This document shows positions 1-11,500 of a stretch of 64,000 nucleotides of DNA, in pieces; position 1 is the first letter of the stretch; every line of letters starts with the position of its first letter. The notes under the pieces were generated by a model. That model did no database searches, was not told where the DNA came from, and saw only the letters and a program-made list of their open reading frames with translations. This DNA is from Heterodera schachtii (taxonomy: Eukaryota; Nematoda; Chromadorea; Rhabditida; Heteroderidae), in NCBI GenBank assembly GCA_023374025.1, contig SIJG01000120.1, positions 181,408 through 245,407 of the forward strand, read 5' to 3'. Made by a program: the position numbers and the translations under genes.

Positions 1-1258
1 CGACCGTCCGCTGCCCAGCAAAATTCGCTTTAACGACCTTCGGATCGTGTAATTAAAAACTTCGTTAAAATCATTTTGAATGTTGTAAAAGTATTATTTT
101 CAGTTACATTGACCACTCCGTCATCACATTTCTCCATGCCAACCAGCAAATTTTTGACAAAGGCATCAATTTGCGTTTGTATGTGCCTTCCGCCCATAAT
201 GCCAAGAGTGTGCAGCAAATTTGGAATGATTTTGCCCGTGAAATTTGGCCCATTTTTGCGCCAAACATTCGCCATTTTAAATTTCTCAATGCTGCTCATT
301 TGGACAATTTGCGTCGTCACATTTCACCAACAATTCTCACTGATCTCAATCAGTTGAATTCAATTGATTCCTATGCTTTGTTGCCCGATCCAATTTGTGA
401 TGATGGACCAAATGCAACTTCTGGCCAAGCGCTGTCAAAATGGTTGCACACCCCGGGAAAAAATGGACAACCGAAGCGATTGATTTGTTGTAGTGATACG
501 TCAAGAACCATTGAATTGGTCAACAATTTCAAGGAGGTGTGGTCACTTTTTTGGGTACTTTTCGGCTTTGTGTACACACATCAAAATTTTAAAAACATGT
601 ACAAAGTTTTTTTTGATTGCACAAAGGAAATAATTTACCTTTAAAATGGAAAAAACCTAAGATTTTCTTGTGGTAATTATTCATTTTGTGCCACAAAAAA
701 AATTCAGAGCATCTTTTGTTGGCATATTTTTGAAAATTTTGAGGTGTGTACACAAAACCGAAAAGTACCCAATTTCGTAAATTTGGAAAAATTGCATTTA
801 ATTTATGTTTCCATTTGTTTAGGCATTTCTCTGTGCCACCACTTCTTCGGCCAGCTACATAATTCATCTTGCATTTTATGAATCAACGCCTGAGCCATTT
901 AAATTGATGAACGAACGGACCAACGAAATGCTAACATTGGAGAAAGAAGAAAACAATGATGAAAATGTGGATGAATACGACGAAGATGATGAATGTACTA
1001 ATTGCGATTGGCTGTTCAAGCGATGCCAAATTGGGAAGACAATTCAATGGGAGGACAAAATGACGGACAATTTGAACAATGTCGACATTTCGCTTTATGG
1101 ATTTGGGTGAGTGGAAACAGCTTGTGGCATTGTTAAACTGTTCAAAATATTTAAATTGCGCTTCATTTAGGTCATTGTCTCCACCACAGCCGGGCCAAAT
1201 TAACGCAAAAGGTCCTCTTGAAATGAATGCCGGGCCCAGCGGACAGCAGAAGAAATGA
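1..1258 (+). CDS. F-box-like family protein, 5' end outside the window
   Basis: Partial member of the F-box-like family that recurs through the first 28 kb. Visible exons are 1-48, 104-536, 823-1106 and 1171-1258; all borders are GT/AG and the phases agree, giving one open frame to a TGA at 1256-1258. The F-box exon lies mostly off the window; only its last residues (LPSKIRFNDLRI) are present. The second exon carries the family motifs FAPNIRH and GQALSKWLHTP and ends at NNFKE. The third carries NERTNEMLTLEKEE, a run of Asp/Glu (about residues 27-42 of that exon's product) and RCQIG. The tail is GPLEMNAGPSGQQKK. F-box proteins recruit substrates to SCF ubiquitin ligases, but the family's substrates are unknown and the F-box itself is not visible here. 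No break is seen, so this may be an intact gene. Confidence 0.7.
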
Positions 1259-1492
1259 ATTATTGGGAAATGAGAAAATTTGATCGATGATTATTATGAA
1301 TGGAAATTGATCGGATAATTGCTCCTCATATTTAATTGTTGCTTCTATCCTTTGAATGTCATTTAATTTGTTGGATTGTTGGGACTTTTGTTGTTGGAAT
1401 TTTGAATTAATCAATTTCATTTTTTTTAAACAATGGTCGGGAAACTTTGACTCATTTTAATTTAAAAAGATAAAATTAAATCAGCCAGTAGG

Positions 1493-2030
1493 ATAAATGA
1501 GAATTTGATATATCCCAAGATTTTGGGGTTTAAGCCATTTAAAATTAGCACTTTTAAGGAGAGGATTATAATAAGGGAAAGTATACCAGGAATAAATTTG
1601 GGTTAACAGCAATTTCATCTCAGCAGAACATTTTGGATGAATCAATGCAAATTATTCATTTGGAAATGGATTGCCATAGGCAAAGAATGGGAGGCAATTT
1701 TCAGGAGGATAAGGGGGATAAATTTCAGGAGGATAAGGGGGATAAATTTCAGGCGGATAAGGGGGATAAAGACGGCACAAAACACAAATGGATGGGATGG
1801 GTGGTCCAAAAGTTGAGCAAACTTTCGATTTTGGAATTTTAGTCAATGGAACAATAAAATGCAAATGGTAAAGCCAGACGGCGGTCGCACTAATTGCTGT
1901 ATTTATAACAAAAATGAATGAAAAATAATTATTTTGGTCGGAAAGAAGCATCAAAATTATCGAGCAAAAATGGGCAATAAAAATGATCAGCTGATCAATT
2001 TGTCCATTTAATAAGCTTCAAAATACATAT
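1493..2030. repeat. Dispersed segment, copy 1 of 3
   Basis: Similar stretches occur at about 3510-4085 and 7330-7900. Shared landmarks in order are TTTGGATGARTC, a segment with AAAGAATGGGAGGCAAT, TTTATAACAAAAATGAAT and, near the end, GTCGGAAAGAA and ATCAATTTGTCCATT. Each copy lies 3' of, or near, an F-box-like copy or fragment, so it may be flanking DNA carried along during family duplication. The short open frame at 1633-1842 is not conserved across the copies and I do not call it a gene. Otherwise 1259-2578 shows no gene. Confidence 0.5.
1702..1773 (+). repeat. Three 24-bp tandem repeats
   Basis: Three units of 24 bp built on CAGGAGGATAAGGGGGATAA. They are absent from the other two copies of the surrounding dispersed segment, so this is a local expansion. 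Confidence 0.75.
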
Positions 2031-2578
2031 TTTTTCCTGGATTCTGCCACTTTCTTTCTTGTATTTGCGAATAAAAGTTGGGACTTTATTTGGGAAGAGA
2101 ATTTGCCGGAGGCGACAAAGAAAATTTAAAGCATTTTATATTTACATATTTTTGCACATTTCGGGATTGAGGATTTTTAATGAAATTTTTAATAAATACC
2201 CCAAAAAATCCAAACTTGGTAATTTTTCGTACATTTTCATTTTAACATATTTTGGGAATTTGAGAATTTATGGAATTTATTTCGAAAAGGTAAAAAAAAA
2301 ATTTTTTTTTTTCAAAATATACCCCTAAAAAATTATTTTTTCAAAAAAAAAGAGATATCAAAAATAATTTAAAATACTAATATCATTTTAAACATTTTAT
2401 TTACATATTTGGTACTTATTTAGGGTTTTTTATACATATTTCGGGATTTTTCTTACATATGTACATACATTTTTTTGTCCGACCAAATTATTATGAAAAA
2501 AACTTGTAAAACAATTAGATATTATTTTTTTTTTTAATTTTTCACACAAATTCTGAATTTACTATTATTGCTCACACA

Positions 2579-3252
2579 ATGCAATTGCCACCCCATAAAT
2601 GAATAACGACACTGTTGAAATTGTTCAAATTTTGCTCCTCCCACTGAATCTTTTGTCCAATTTGGCATCGCTTCATCACCCATTGATGACCATTCCCCAA
2701 ATCTTCTCCTCTCTCCACTGTCAACTTCTCATTGGTTCGGCTGTTCACCAATTCAAATTGCTCAATTTGATTTGGCTCGAGCAGTTCAAAATGAATGATG
2801 AAATTGGCGGAAGAATTCATGCGTTAAAAGGAGGGGGGAGGGGGGTCGGAAAAAAAAATTTTTTTTTTTGAAAATTTTAATGAAATATGTTAACAGATTT
2901 TCGCCAAAACAGCCACTTTTTGCGATTTTGAGCCATTTTTTAAGAAAAAATGGGATTTTGTGGGTCCGGCGTTGCCGAATATTTTTTAGGACTCAGTTGT
3001 CCCAGTAGTTTTGAATGTGGACTGGCATTAATGGACCATGATAAAATCTGCTATGAAATTGCTTCGGTTGCACATTTTTGTAGGCGTGCGCAACCATTTG
3101 GACAGAATTTGGCCAGCCGAAGTTGCATTTGGCCCATCCAAATCAGCAATTGGATCGGGAAACGGACCATTTGTGTCGATGGAATTAATGTTGAAATCGA
3201 AGAGAATTGACGGCGAAATGAGCCGGCACAAATTGTCCAAATGATCAACATT
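2579..3252 (-). pseudogene. F-box-like family pseudogene, truncated
   Basis: On the minus strand this holds parts of two family exons. The segment 3252 to about 3045 matches the second exon, with motifs DGPNATS, ILSKWLRTP and a preceding LISPSILFDFN. Just after the KWLRTPTK motif one base is missing, which shifts the frame. The segment 2822-2579 matches the third exon (FELVNSRTNEKLTVE, RCQIG, then an IHLWGGNCI end), but the expected AG acceptor before it reads AAC. The F-box exon, the first exon and the last exon are missing. It is a decayed, 5'-truncated copy with no expected product. Confidence 0.75.
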
Positions 3253-3509
3253 TGAAAAGCCGAGTGAGAGAAGGATGATAAATAATTTTTTTTTAAATTT
3301 TGGCTAGCGCGAGGTGCGCGAGCGCGCCTGCGCTAGTTTATTTTCGTATGGGACTGCTCATTTTTTGCTATAATGGCCTTAATTTGGTGGCTTCGGGTTT
3401 GTGGCATTTTGAATTGGTGCCGTTTTGATATGGTAGAACTTTTGGTGTTGTGACATTTTGAGACGAAATGATATTTACACAAATTTCAGAATATTCTTTT
3501 TGGTTTAAA

Positions 3510-4085
3510 AAAAAATTAATTTCAATTCTTTTTAAACAGGTGTTTTTAATGATTGGAAAACTTGGATTAAAAACGGGGGAACAAATTGGGTCAACTAACA
3601 ATCTCAGAGCACATTTGGATGAGTCATTGCAATTAGTTACGTATTTGGAAAAGGACTGCCAAAGGCAAAGAATGGGAGGCAATTTGAATAGGATGAGGGG
3701 TAAAGACGGCACAAAATACAAATGGAGTAATAAAAGGGAAATGAGAATGGCATATGCCAGAGAAGACAGACTGGGAAAGAATTATTCGGCTAGATAACAT
3801 TTGGGGATGGAGCGAAGGATTGATTAGAGCATATTAACTAATTATGAAACAGTTTTGTTTGTTTTTTTGCAAAAAAGAAAATGATATTTTGAAAAAATGA
3901 ATAACATGCATCAATTAACAATTAAAAAAAGTCAATTGATCCATTTATAATTGCTTGCAAATGTGTCTCTAAATTCTAAATTGGTGTATTTATGTCAACA
4001 CAAAACAAATTAATATTTTCGTCGGAAAGAATGATCAAAATTTAACGAGCAAAATGAGCAAAAAAAGATCAGAGATTAAGGGTTT
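3510..4085. repeat. Dispersed segment, copy 2 of 3
   Basis: Second copy of the segment described at 1493-2030, with CATTTGGATGAGTC and AAAGAATGGGAGGCAATTTG in the same order. It lacks the 24-bp tandem expansion. An open frame at 3468-3797 crosses it, but no conserved counterpart exists in the other copies. The rest of 3253-4504 is AT-rich, with homopolymer runs and no gene I can support. Confidence 0.5.
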
Positions 4086-4504
4086 TTTGTCCGGCCCAGA
4101 GAATGCCAAAATCTAATTTATCACGAAAATTTTTTAATTGTTTTTTTTCTTCAAAAATATAAACAATCACCAATAGTATTTTAATATTATGAATAGGGCT
4201 CGAAATTATATGGAAATAAAAGTGTCAAATACGGTATGGACTAAAAATGCCCGAACTATGGACTAAAATGATCAAAAATGGTCAAAGATGGACCAAAACC
4301 AAAACCCCCAAAATATAGATTTAATGGACTAAAAACGTTCACCGAATCAAAAAATTTTAACGTAGAAATGCTATTTGAGCCCCTTTCTTCATAGCATATG
4401 CGCAGAAAAAATATGCAACATAATACAAATTCGAACCCTAATTATGAAACTTGCAAATTTATTTATTTATTTTATCACCCAAGGCAATTTTTGCGCCACT
4501 CAAA

Positions 4505-4611
4505 TAAATTCGGACATTGTTCAAATTGTCCGAATTTCGTCTTCCCACTGAACAATTTGTCCAATTTGGCATCGCTTCAGCAACCAAAAAGGATAATTTG
4601 TAGTGATGCTC
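4505..4611 (-). pseudogene. F-box-like family fragment (third exon only)
   Basis: A short minus-strand remnant that reads LLKRCQIGQIVQWEDEIRTI, matching the third-exon end of the family. It stops where an unrelated palindrome begins (4694). No other exon of this copy is present. Confidence 0.6.
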
Positions 4612-4693
4612 AGTGTCAGTTTCTCTTGTTTTTTCTGCATCATATTTATTTGCATCTCAGTTTCCTTTTTCATACAAAAGTTTGGGTCGTGGT

Positions 4694-4802
4694 CACTTTG
4701 GCGCGGCCACTTTGGCGCAGGTATTTTGGCGCGGCCATTTTGGCGCACCCCAATTTATAACGTGCGCCAAAATACCTGCGCCAAAGTGGCCGCGCCAAAG
4801 TG
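4694..4802. repeat. Perfect 39-bp inverted repeat with 31-bp loop
   Basis: Arms at 4694-4732 and 4764-4802 are exact reverse complements. The arms are themselves repeats of a TTTGGCGC word. They lie beside an F-box-like fragment and just upstream of a broken copy. No target duplication is obvious, so it may be a foldback element or the end pair of a deleted one. Confidence 0.8.
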
Positions 4803-4945
4803 GGCGGTTCCCCAAAAAGTTTCGAGCGAAATGTTCGCATGCCAAAGAAAATGAATGAATGAATTTTGAGGAAAAGGTGAGCCGAATTTTTATGTGAAAT
4901 TAGGAATTTTAAGACCGCTCAATTATTTTTTCCCCGGCATTTTAG

Positions 4946-6075
4946 CTGGATTTGCTTTGACGTTTGGATGGACATTTTCCGCTTTTTTTGACCGTCCTCA
5001 ACTCGGCCTCAAATTGGCACTTCTTTCGCCACGTTTCAATGTTTTAATTGACAAATATTTCGATGGCAAAAGGGAATTGACAATTTGGAAATGGATAGGA
5101 ATTGATAAAATGGGAACAAAACCTGTTGAACTATCTGTGATTAACAATTATACCAATTCTGTGCCATTTCCAATGCCTGACCATTCGCTGCACAGCAAAA
5201 TTCGCTTTAATTTCCTTCGAATTGAGTAATTATGTAACAGTCTAATCCAGGGTTTCTATCGAACATTTGTTTCAAAACCAGAAAATAGGGCTTAAAAAAT
5301 TAGATATTGGGGTCGAAAATCAGAACATTTTGCAAAATTGATTAAAATCAGTTATTTTTACAATTTATACGATGTATTAAATATTATATATTTCGTCTCC
5401 AATTATCGATTTGAACAAATTTGGGGAGTAAATATCGTATATTTCAGTGCAATCGGGATCAAAAAATCAGATTTTTAACAAAAAAAATTTTTGCGGTGGA
5501 TTTTTCAGGCGGGGGGGGGGGGGGGGGTGGGACCGGCAGCAAAATTTTTTTTTGAAATTTTGGCATAGTTTTTTAATATATTTTTGTTCAAAAAGGACCA
5601 AATTTTGCGGAAAAATGGCTAATAAAATATTAAAGGCACATTGATCACTCCGTCCTCGCTTTTCTGCGTGCCAATCAACATATTTGTGACAAAGGCACAA
5701 TTTGCGTATGTGTATGCCTTTTTCATGTACCGAGAATGATCAGCAGCCGATTTGAGATGTTTTGGCCCGAGAAATTTGGCCTATTTTGCGCTTCGCCGAT
5801 TGTGCTTTTTCGATGGTGCTCATTTGGACAATTTCGTCGCCGCACTTCGCCCACAATTCTCACCGATCTCAATCGGTTGAATTCATTCGATTCCATGGTT
5901 TTGTACCCCGATGCCATTGGCAATTTTGATGATTGGCCAAATGAATTTTCTGCTGGCCAAGCGTTGTCCAAATGGTTGCACACCGAGCAAAGACGGGAAG
6001 CCGAAGCAATTGTTTTCCAATAGTTATTATGAATCGCTAACAGAAAAGTGGATCAACAATTTCAAGGAGGTCGCT
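4946..6075 (+). pseudogene. F-box-like family pseudogene
   Basis: An acceptor ending at 4945 precedes an F-box exon with the family core QLGLKLALLSPRF, but one extra base in a T run (about 5018) breaks the frame before DRPQLG. The second exon, from about 5640, starts at the usual IDHSVLAFLRANQ block; a one-base loss in the AAAGGCA-CAATTTGCG stretch shifts it, and further shifts follow. It ends at NNFKE near 6070; the third and last exons are missing. The gap between the exons (about 5230-5640) is longer than in sister copies and carries poly-G and A-rich sequence. Non-functional. Confidence 0.8.
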
Positions 6076-6641
6076 TTTAGCGCGAAAATCTTCATTTAAC
6101 CCCCCCCCCCCCCTAAATGCGAAATGCGAAAAGCGAAATTTTTTCAAAAATTTTACCAATAATAAAATCATAGATTTTGTGGTTGTGATGCAAAAAAAAA
6201 ACAACAAAATCTCTGCATTTTCCGCAAAATCTCTGCATTTTCCGGTTCAATCTTTTTTTCAAATCACAAAAAATGACAATTCTACCCATTTGGGATTAAA
6301 ATTTCAAAAATCGAGATAAAATGAAGGTCCCGGCGGCTCCGTCAAGCGCCGCCGGAAATTTTTTTTGAAAATTGTAATAAAATATAAAAATGCACCAAAA
6401 AGTTCAAACTAGAAGCTTCAAACCAAGTTAAAAACTCGTTTTTCGTGCGTATTAGGCCATAGCAAGTTAGCAAAAAAGGCAAGCCCGTAGCCAGAAAAAA
6501 TTTTCGGGGGGTGGGGGAATCACTGAAGACCTCTTTTTTTTTTTTTGCTCTTCGAGTCAAAAAAATTTTTCCAGTTATTTACAAAAAATTCAGCGCCCGA
6601 GAGCAAAAAAACAGGCATTTGTAGCCGTTTTTCGTGGTCCG

Positions 6642-6667
6642 GCGGTGCCGATAGGCGCCGCCGGGAA
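6642..6667. repeat. 26-bp GC-rich palindromic motif (dispersed family)
   Basis: A near-palindrome whose core is CGGCGGTGCCGATAGGCG, followed by an A/T-rich run (GGGAAAATTTT). Similar copies lie near 6331, 17159, 17334, 24541, 32578, 32711, 32898 and 42577 on either strand. It stands out sharply against the AT-rich background. The rest of 6076-6950 is low-complexity DNA with G and A runs and no gene. Confidence 0.7.
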
Positions 6668-6957
6668 AATTTTTGAAAATTTGAGTGCAATTTGTTACGA
6701 AAATCGCCTAAAAAATACAAAAATGTACCCAGAAATTTTAAAAATTTTGGTTTGGGTGGGAGGGGGAATTCTAAAATTTTTTCCATTATTCGCTGGAGAA
6801 TTTTTTAAAAATTTCATTTCGGGAGGGGGAGGATTCCCCCCCCCTTGCCCCCTGGCTACGGGCCTGCAAAAAAGGTAATTGTTAATCCTGCAGCCCAAAA
6901 TAATAATAAACAGAAGCATCCGTTTTAAAAATTTAAATTTTCAATTATATTCATTCT

Positions 6958-7059
6958 TAGGGGTGGAAATTTCGCATTTCGCGCCAGAAAGCGAAAAGCG
7001 AAATGCCAAAAAATGCGAATAATGCGAAAGGCGAAAAGCGAAACCTCGGCCCATCCCTG
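6958..7059. mobile_element. Minimal hAT-like element or end pair with GCGAAA words
   Basis: Left end TAGGGGTGGAAATTTCGC; right end, reverse complemented, CAGGGATGGGCCGAGG. The interior is almost only the word GCGAAA and its variants. The ends look hAT-like by start bases and subterminal repeats. No target duplication is evident, so the limits are approximate. Confidence 0.4.
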
Positions 7060-7329
7060 TTATTTACATCGATTTTAATTTATTTTCATTGAAATAACAG
7101 AGATTTCCAAAAGTTTCGCCGGTATTTAGGCCACTAAATTGGAATTTTTTGCCCCTAAAAATTGCCTCATTAGTGATAAATTAGATTTTTTGCTTTTTAG
7201 GGTCGGACAAAAACACTTAATTTAGGCTCCCGTCCGTTCGGCCGATGATTTATGCAAATGGGGAAGGGCGGAGCGGATAAAGGTTAGGTTGGCTTCAATG
7301 ACTTTAAGTTGTTGGCATTTTGAATTAAT

Positions 7330-7900
7330 CAATTTCAATTCTTTTTAAACATGTGTTTTTTATAACAACCTAATCTCAGGGCATTTTTGGATGAGTCAGT
7401 GCAATTAAAGGGAATAAGAGGGAAATGAATGTTCGGCAAGATAACATTTGGAGATTGAGCGAAGGGAAGGATTGATTAGAGCAAATGAATGGGAGGAATC
7501 AGAAAAAATTATAATATTATGCATAAAATTATGAAAATTTGAATGCTGCGGACGGATACAGCAAAAATGATGAAACTTAATGTGCAAAATCATTTTTTAA
7601 TTGTTCAATTTGGGTCCGCTAACGCTGGAAAATGGCGGGACACAAAAGGAGGTGCAACAAATGCAGATGGGATGGGGTGGACCAAAAAATTGTGCAAATT
7701 ATTCAAATTTTGCATTTTAGTCAATAGAAAAACGGAGGGGAAAGCCCGACGGCGGGCGCACTAATTGATGTATTTATATCAAAAAGAACGAATAGTTAGT
7801 TATCTTTTTTCCGGAAGAAATTACCAAAATTAACGAGTTAAAATGAGACATCAAAAATGATCAGCAGATCACCATCAATTTGTCCATTCAATAATCTTCA
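7330..7900. repeat. Dispersed segment, copy 3 of 3
   Basis: Third copy of the segment at 1493-2030. It shares the TTTTTGGATGAGTCAGTGCAA block near 7385 and the CAATTTGTCCATTCAATA end near 7880. It has internal deletions compared with the other two. No conserved coding frame. Confidence 0.45.
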
Positions 7901-8552
7901 AAAAAGGCCAATCATTTCTCAATTATATTTCACTTCTGCACAGTTCGGCACCCTTTTCAGCCGCTTTTTCTTTTCTTTTTTTGATTGTGAAGATAATGGC
8001 CTAAATTAAAGGGTTTTTGTCCGACTCTGATATCTCTTAAGAAATTATACGTCAAAAGTTTTAAGACTTTTATCTCTTTTTTCTTCACTTGATAAAAATC
8101 TGAAAAATTTATATCAGTATAACTTTGGTGATGAACAAAAAAGTCAATTGCATCAAAAATGTAAAAAAATTTGCTTGAGTCCATCAATTCTTTCATTAAG
8201 CATGGTTTGAGAAAATGTTGAAAACCCTAGTCTTTTAAATTCTTCTGGTTATAATTAATTAAATTTAACAAATCAACCCGACTCATTTAAATTCTTTATT
8301 AAATGCCAACCAATTGTTTTAATATGACTGACGACAAATAAATGCGACACTCACATCCAAATGGCAATGCGCAAAAATCCCAAAATGATTTTCGACACAA
8401 ATATTTAAAAATAAATTTATTTTATATTTTTTAAATTTTGAAGAGTAGTAAAGGAAACACAGGAAATGGAAAAACATAACGGCACAAAATGATAGCTTTT
8501 TCAAGCAGAAAAGTAAAAAATGTGTATGGGTTGTCCTTTATTTAATCATATC

Positions 8553-11500
8553 TCATAAATCAATGGCCAGTGTCACTTTGTCCTCGCTTTTGTTGTAAAA
8601 GCCTTTTTCCGGGTCAATCAATTCCTTAATTGTCCACATAATTGGGTCAATTAAGGAGACGTTTAATTGTCACTCACAGTAAGTAAAATGAAGTTTTCGA
8701 ATCCCCATCCAACATTTCCTTTGAGAAAATTACGAACATAATATTTCTCCTTAAAATACGCAACACCACACTTTTGAGACATAATTCGAAAAGTTGCCGG
8801 ACGAATGAAGTACAAATTCCAATCTTAATGGCAATTAATTATCGCTGTTATTTAGCATAATGAATTACTATTATCATAATTTTTTATTAATAAGCATTTA
8901 TTTTCACCTTCTATAGGAACTGGTTGGTCCACGGACACCAGGTATTAAGTTTCAAGAAAATTATTACTTAAATATGTTCAAAAAAACTTGGTGTTTTTTG
9001 AGTTGAAACTTCACCAATTTTTTTAAAATTTTAAAGGCTAATAGAAAACCCATAGAGCTATCAAAGGAAAATATTGATCATAGTCCCCAAACTCAAAAAT
9101 GCATAAAAACGGTCAGAATCGATCTAAAAAGGTTCGAAATGGGTTGGAAAAATAGAATTAGGGGGGCGCTTGCCCTTTTTCAGGCTGAAAAAGTGCCGGA
9201 AGTGGAGTGCCAAACTCAGCTGGGACTCAAATGACCGCACTATAAAAAGCACTAAAAAGACATTTTAAATGATTTTCTAGGGTAATTTGTGGCGCTGATC
9301 ACGAATATGACCTTTATTTTGCAAAATTCCGAACTCCGAACCCTAATTCGAACAAAATTTATAAATTAAAATAAAAATTTTTTTTAGGGGTTTTTAAAAG
9401 ATCGTCAAATATAAAAGATTGAATTTAGCTTATTGCGCTAAAAAACCGCCGCACACTCGACTACGGCGGCCAGTAGGTGGGGCGAGACTACGGGCTACGG
9501 AAGAAGTCCGCGCGTGATCCGCAGGCGGTTGACTGATTGGCGGGGGCCCTTCGGACCTCCGCAGTCAACCGCCTGTGGCGCTCGTCAGACTTTTTCCTCC
9601 GCCCTCCGTCTCGCCCCACTACTTGATCCGTCTTCGCATGCTCCCTTTTGCGAAAATTGATGTCATAACCGTGTTCAGCAACCTCGAAAACCACTAAAAA
9701 TTTGTTTTTCTTTTAATTTATAAATTTTAAATTTTGTTCGAATTAGGGTTCGGGGTTCGTAATTTTGCAAAATAAAGGTCATATTCGTGATCAGCGCCAC
9801 AAATTACCCTAGATAATCATTTAAAATGTCTTTTTAGTGCTTTTTATAGTGCGGTCATTTGAGTCCCAGCTGAGTTTGGCACTCCAATTTCGGCACTTTT
9901 TCAGCCTGAAAAAGGGCAAGCGCGCCCCTAATTCTATTTTTCCAACCCATTTCGAACCTTTTTACATCGATTTTGACCGTTTTTATGCATTTTTGAGTTT
10001 GGGGACTATGATCAATATTTACCCTATCAAATTATATAAAGATTTTAAAATAGAATCATTTCTTTGAATTGGCACTCACCGCAAAAGAAATGAAATTAGG
10101 GAATCCCTCATTAGTAGACGTAATGTTCCAAACGTGGCCAATAAGTGTCCCAATGGAATTCTCCACCCCATTCTTTTGAGAGACAATTCGAAAAGTTGCC
10201 GAACGAATGCAGCAGCGCCAATTCCAATCTTAATGGCAATTAATTATCACTGTTAATTAACAGTTAATATGCACCTTTTCTCTCAGTATCACACGAATAG
10301 AAAATGCCCAACCATTTCTCATTGTCATTGCCTTCCGTCTTCTCTCTTATTTGTGCCACTATTTTCCATGGCAATCCATTTATGTACAGTTTTTCGCTGT
10401 ACAGACTGCGCCCGACATTCTCTCGTACAAATTCGGACACTTTTTCAATGACCATCGAGAATGTGCCACTTTTCTGATCAGAAACCCGTCCATCAGTCGG
10501 AAATTTCATTGGGAAAAGTAAGGATTTGCCAAGATAATTTTGAAGGGAGTGGAAGCGATAAACGGCCATCACTTCATCTTTTGATAACACATCGGATGGC
10601 ACTGCAAAAAAAAAACAGGAAAATGAATGGAATAAAATAAAATAAATTTGAAAAAATATTCCAAATTTTAATTATTTACGGTAGCTCATTGAAATTTTGA
10701 CTTTTTTTTTACCAATTTTCTCCGAAAATTCCTCGCTTGACAAAAGCGGAAGGCGAATTTTGAAAAGTGCCGAATTGATAACGTCCAAGAATTTCGCACA
10801 ACAATTTTTGATCAATGCGCAAAAAAGCCTCCGATTTGATCAAAGTGTCAGCATTTTTGTCAATGTAAGCAAAACAGCGTTGAACAAAGTCCTAATATAA
10901 TATTTAAAATAAAAAATAATAAAAATTTAAACGAATGCTTTTCGGCGCTATTACTAAAGCACCCATTTTGGGTTTTGAAAATTTGTTCTCCCGGATTTAG
11001 GGATCGCTGATCACAATCTGACGTGTATTTTAACCAATTCTAATCCTAATCCGAATAAAAATCGAAAATTTGAATTTTTGATTTATGTTTTTGTTCAAAT
11101 TTAGGTTAGTAAATCGAAATTGATCAAAATAATTAAACGATTCGTGATCAGTGAGGGATCCGAAAAACCCCCCAGGGAATAAATTTTTAGTAATAGCGCC
11201 TGCTTTTTCACACCTTTAATGGGTCCTTAAATCGAGCGATGGAAAGTGAAGCGAAAACATTGGACAGTTGGGAAATGGGAAAAGCGGCGCACGCTTTGAC
11301 CAATCCGATGACATTGAATTTTAGGGCTAATAAAAAAAGTTTAATTACCTAAAATTAATATTTAATTATTCACCCGCATAAAGCACTTCCGCTGCATTTT
11401 GTCCATTCAATTCGCTCAAATCGTCCGAATAAATGAAGCACAACATCACTTTGAACGCTTCAGCACTGACATCAGGGACAAGCACAGGGCAATCTTCATT

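Noticed and set aside
1633..1842. Open frame with FQEDKGDK repeats
   Set aside because: The frame is produced by a local 24-bp tandem expansion and is not kept in the two other copies of the segment.
9488..9694. Arg-rich frame in the GC-rich core (also 13701-13904 and 29443-29634)
   Set aside because: The frames fall on different strands or phases in the three copies, so the core is not protein-coding.
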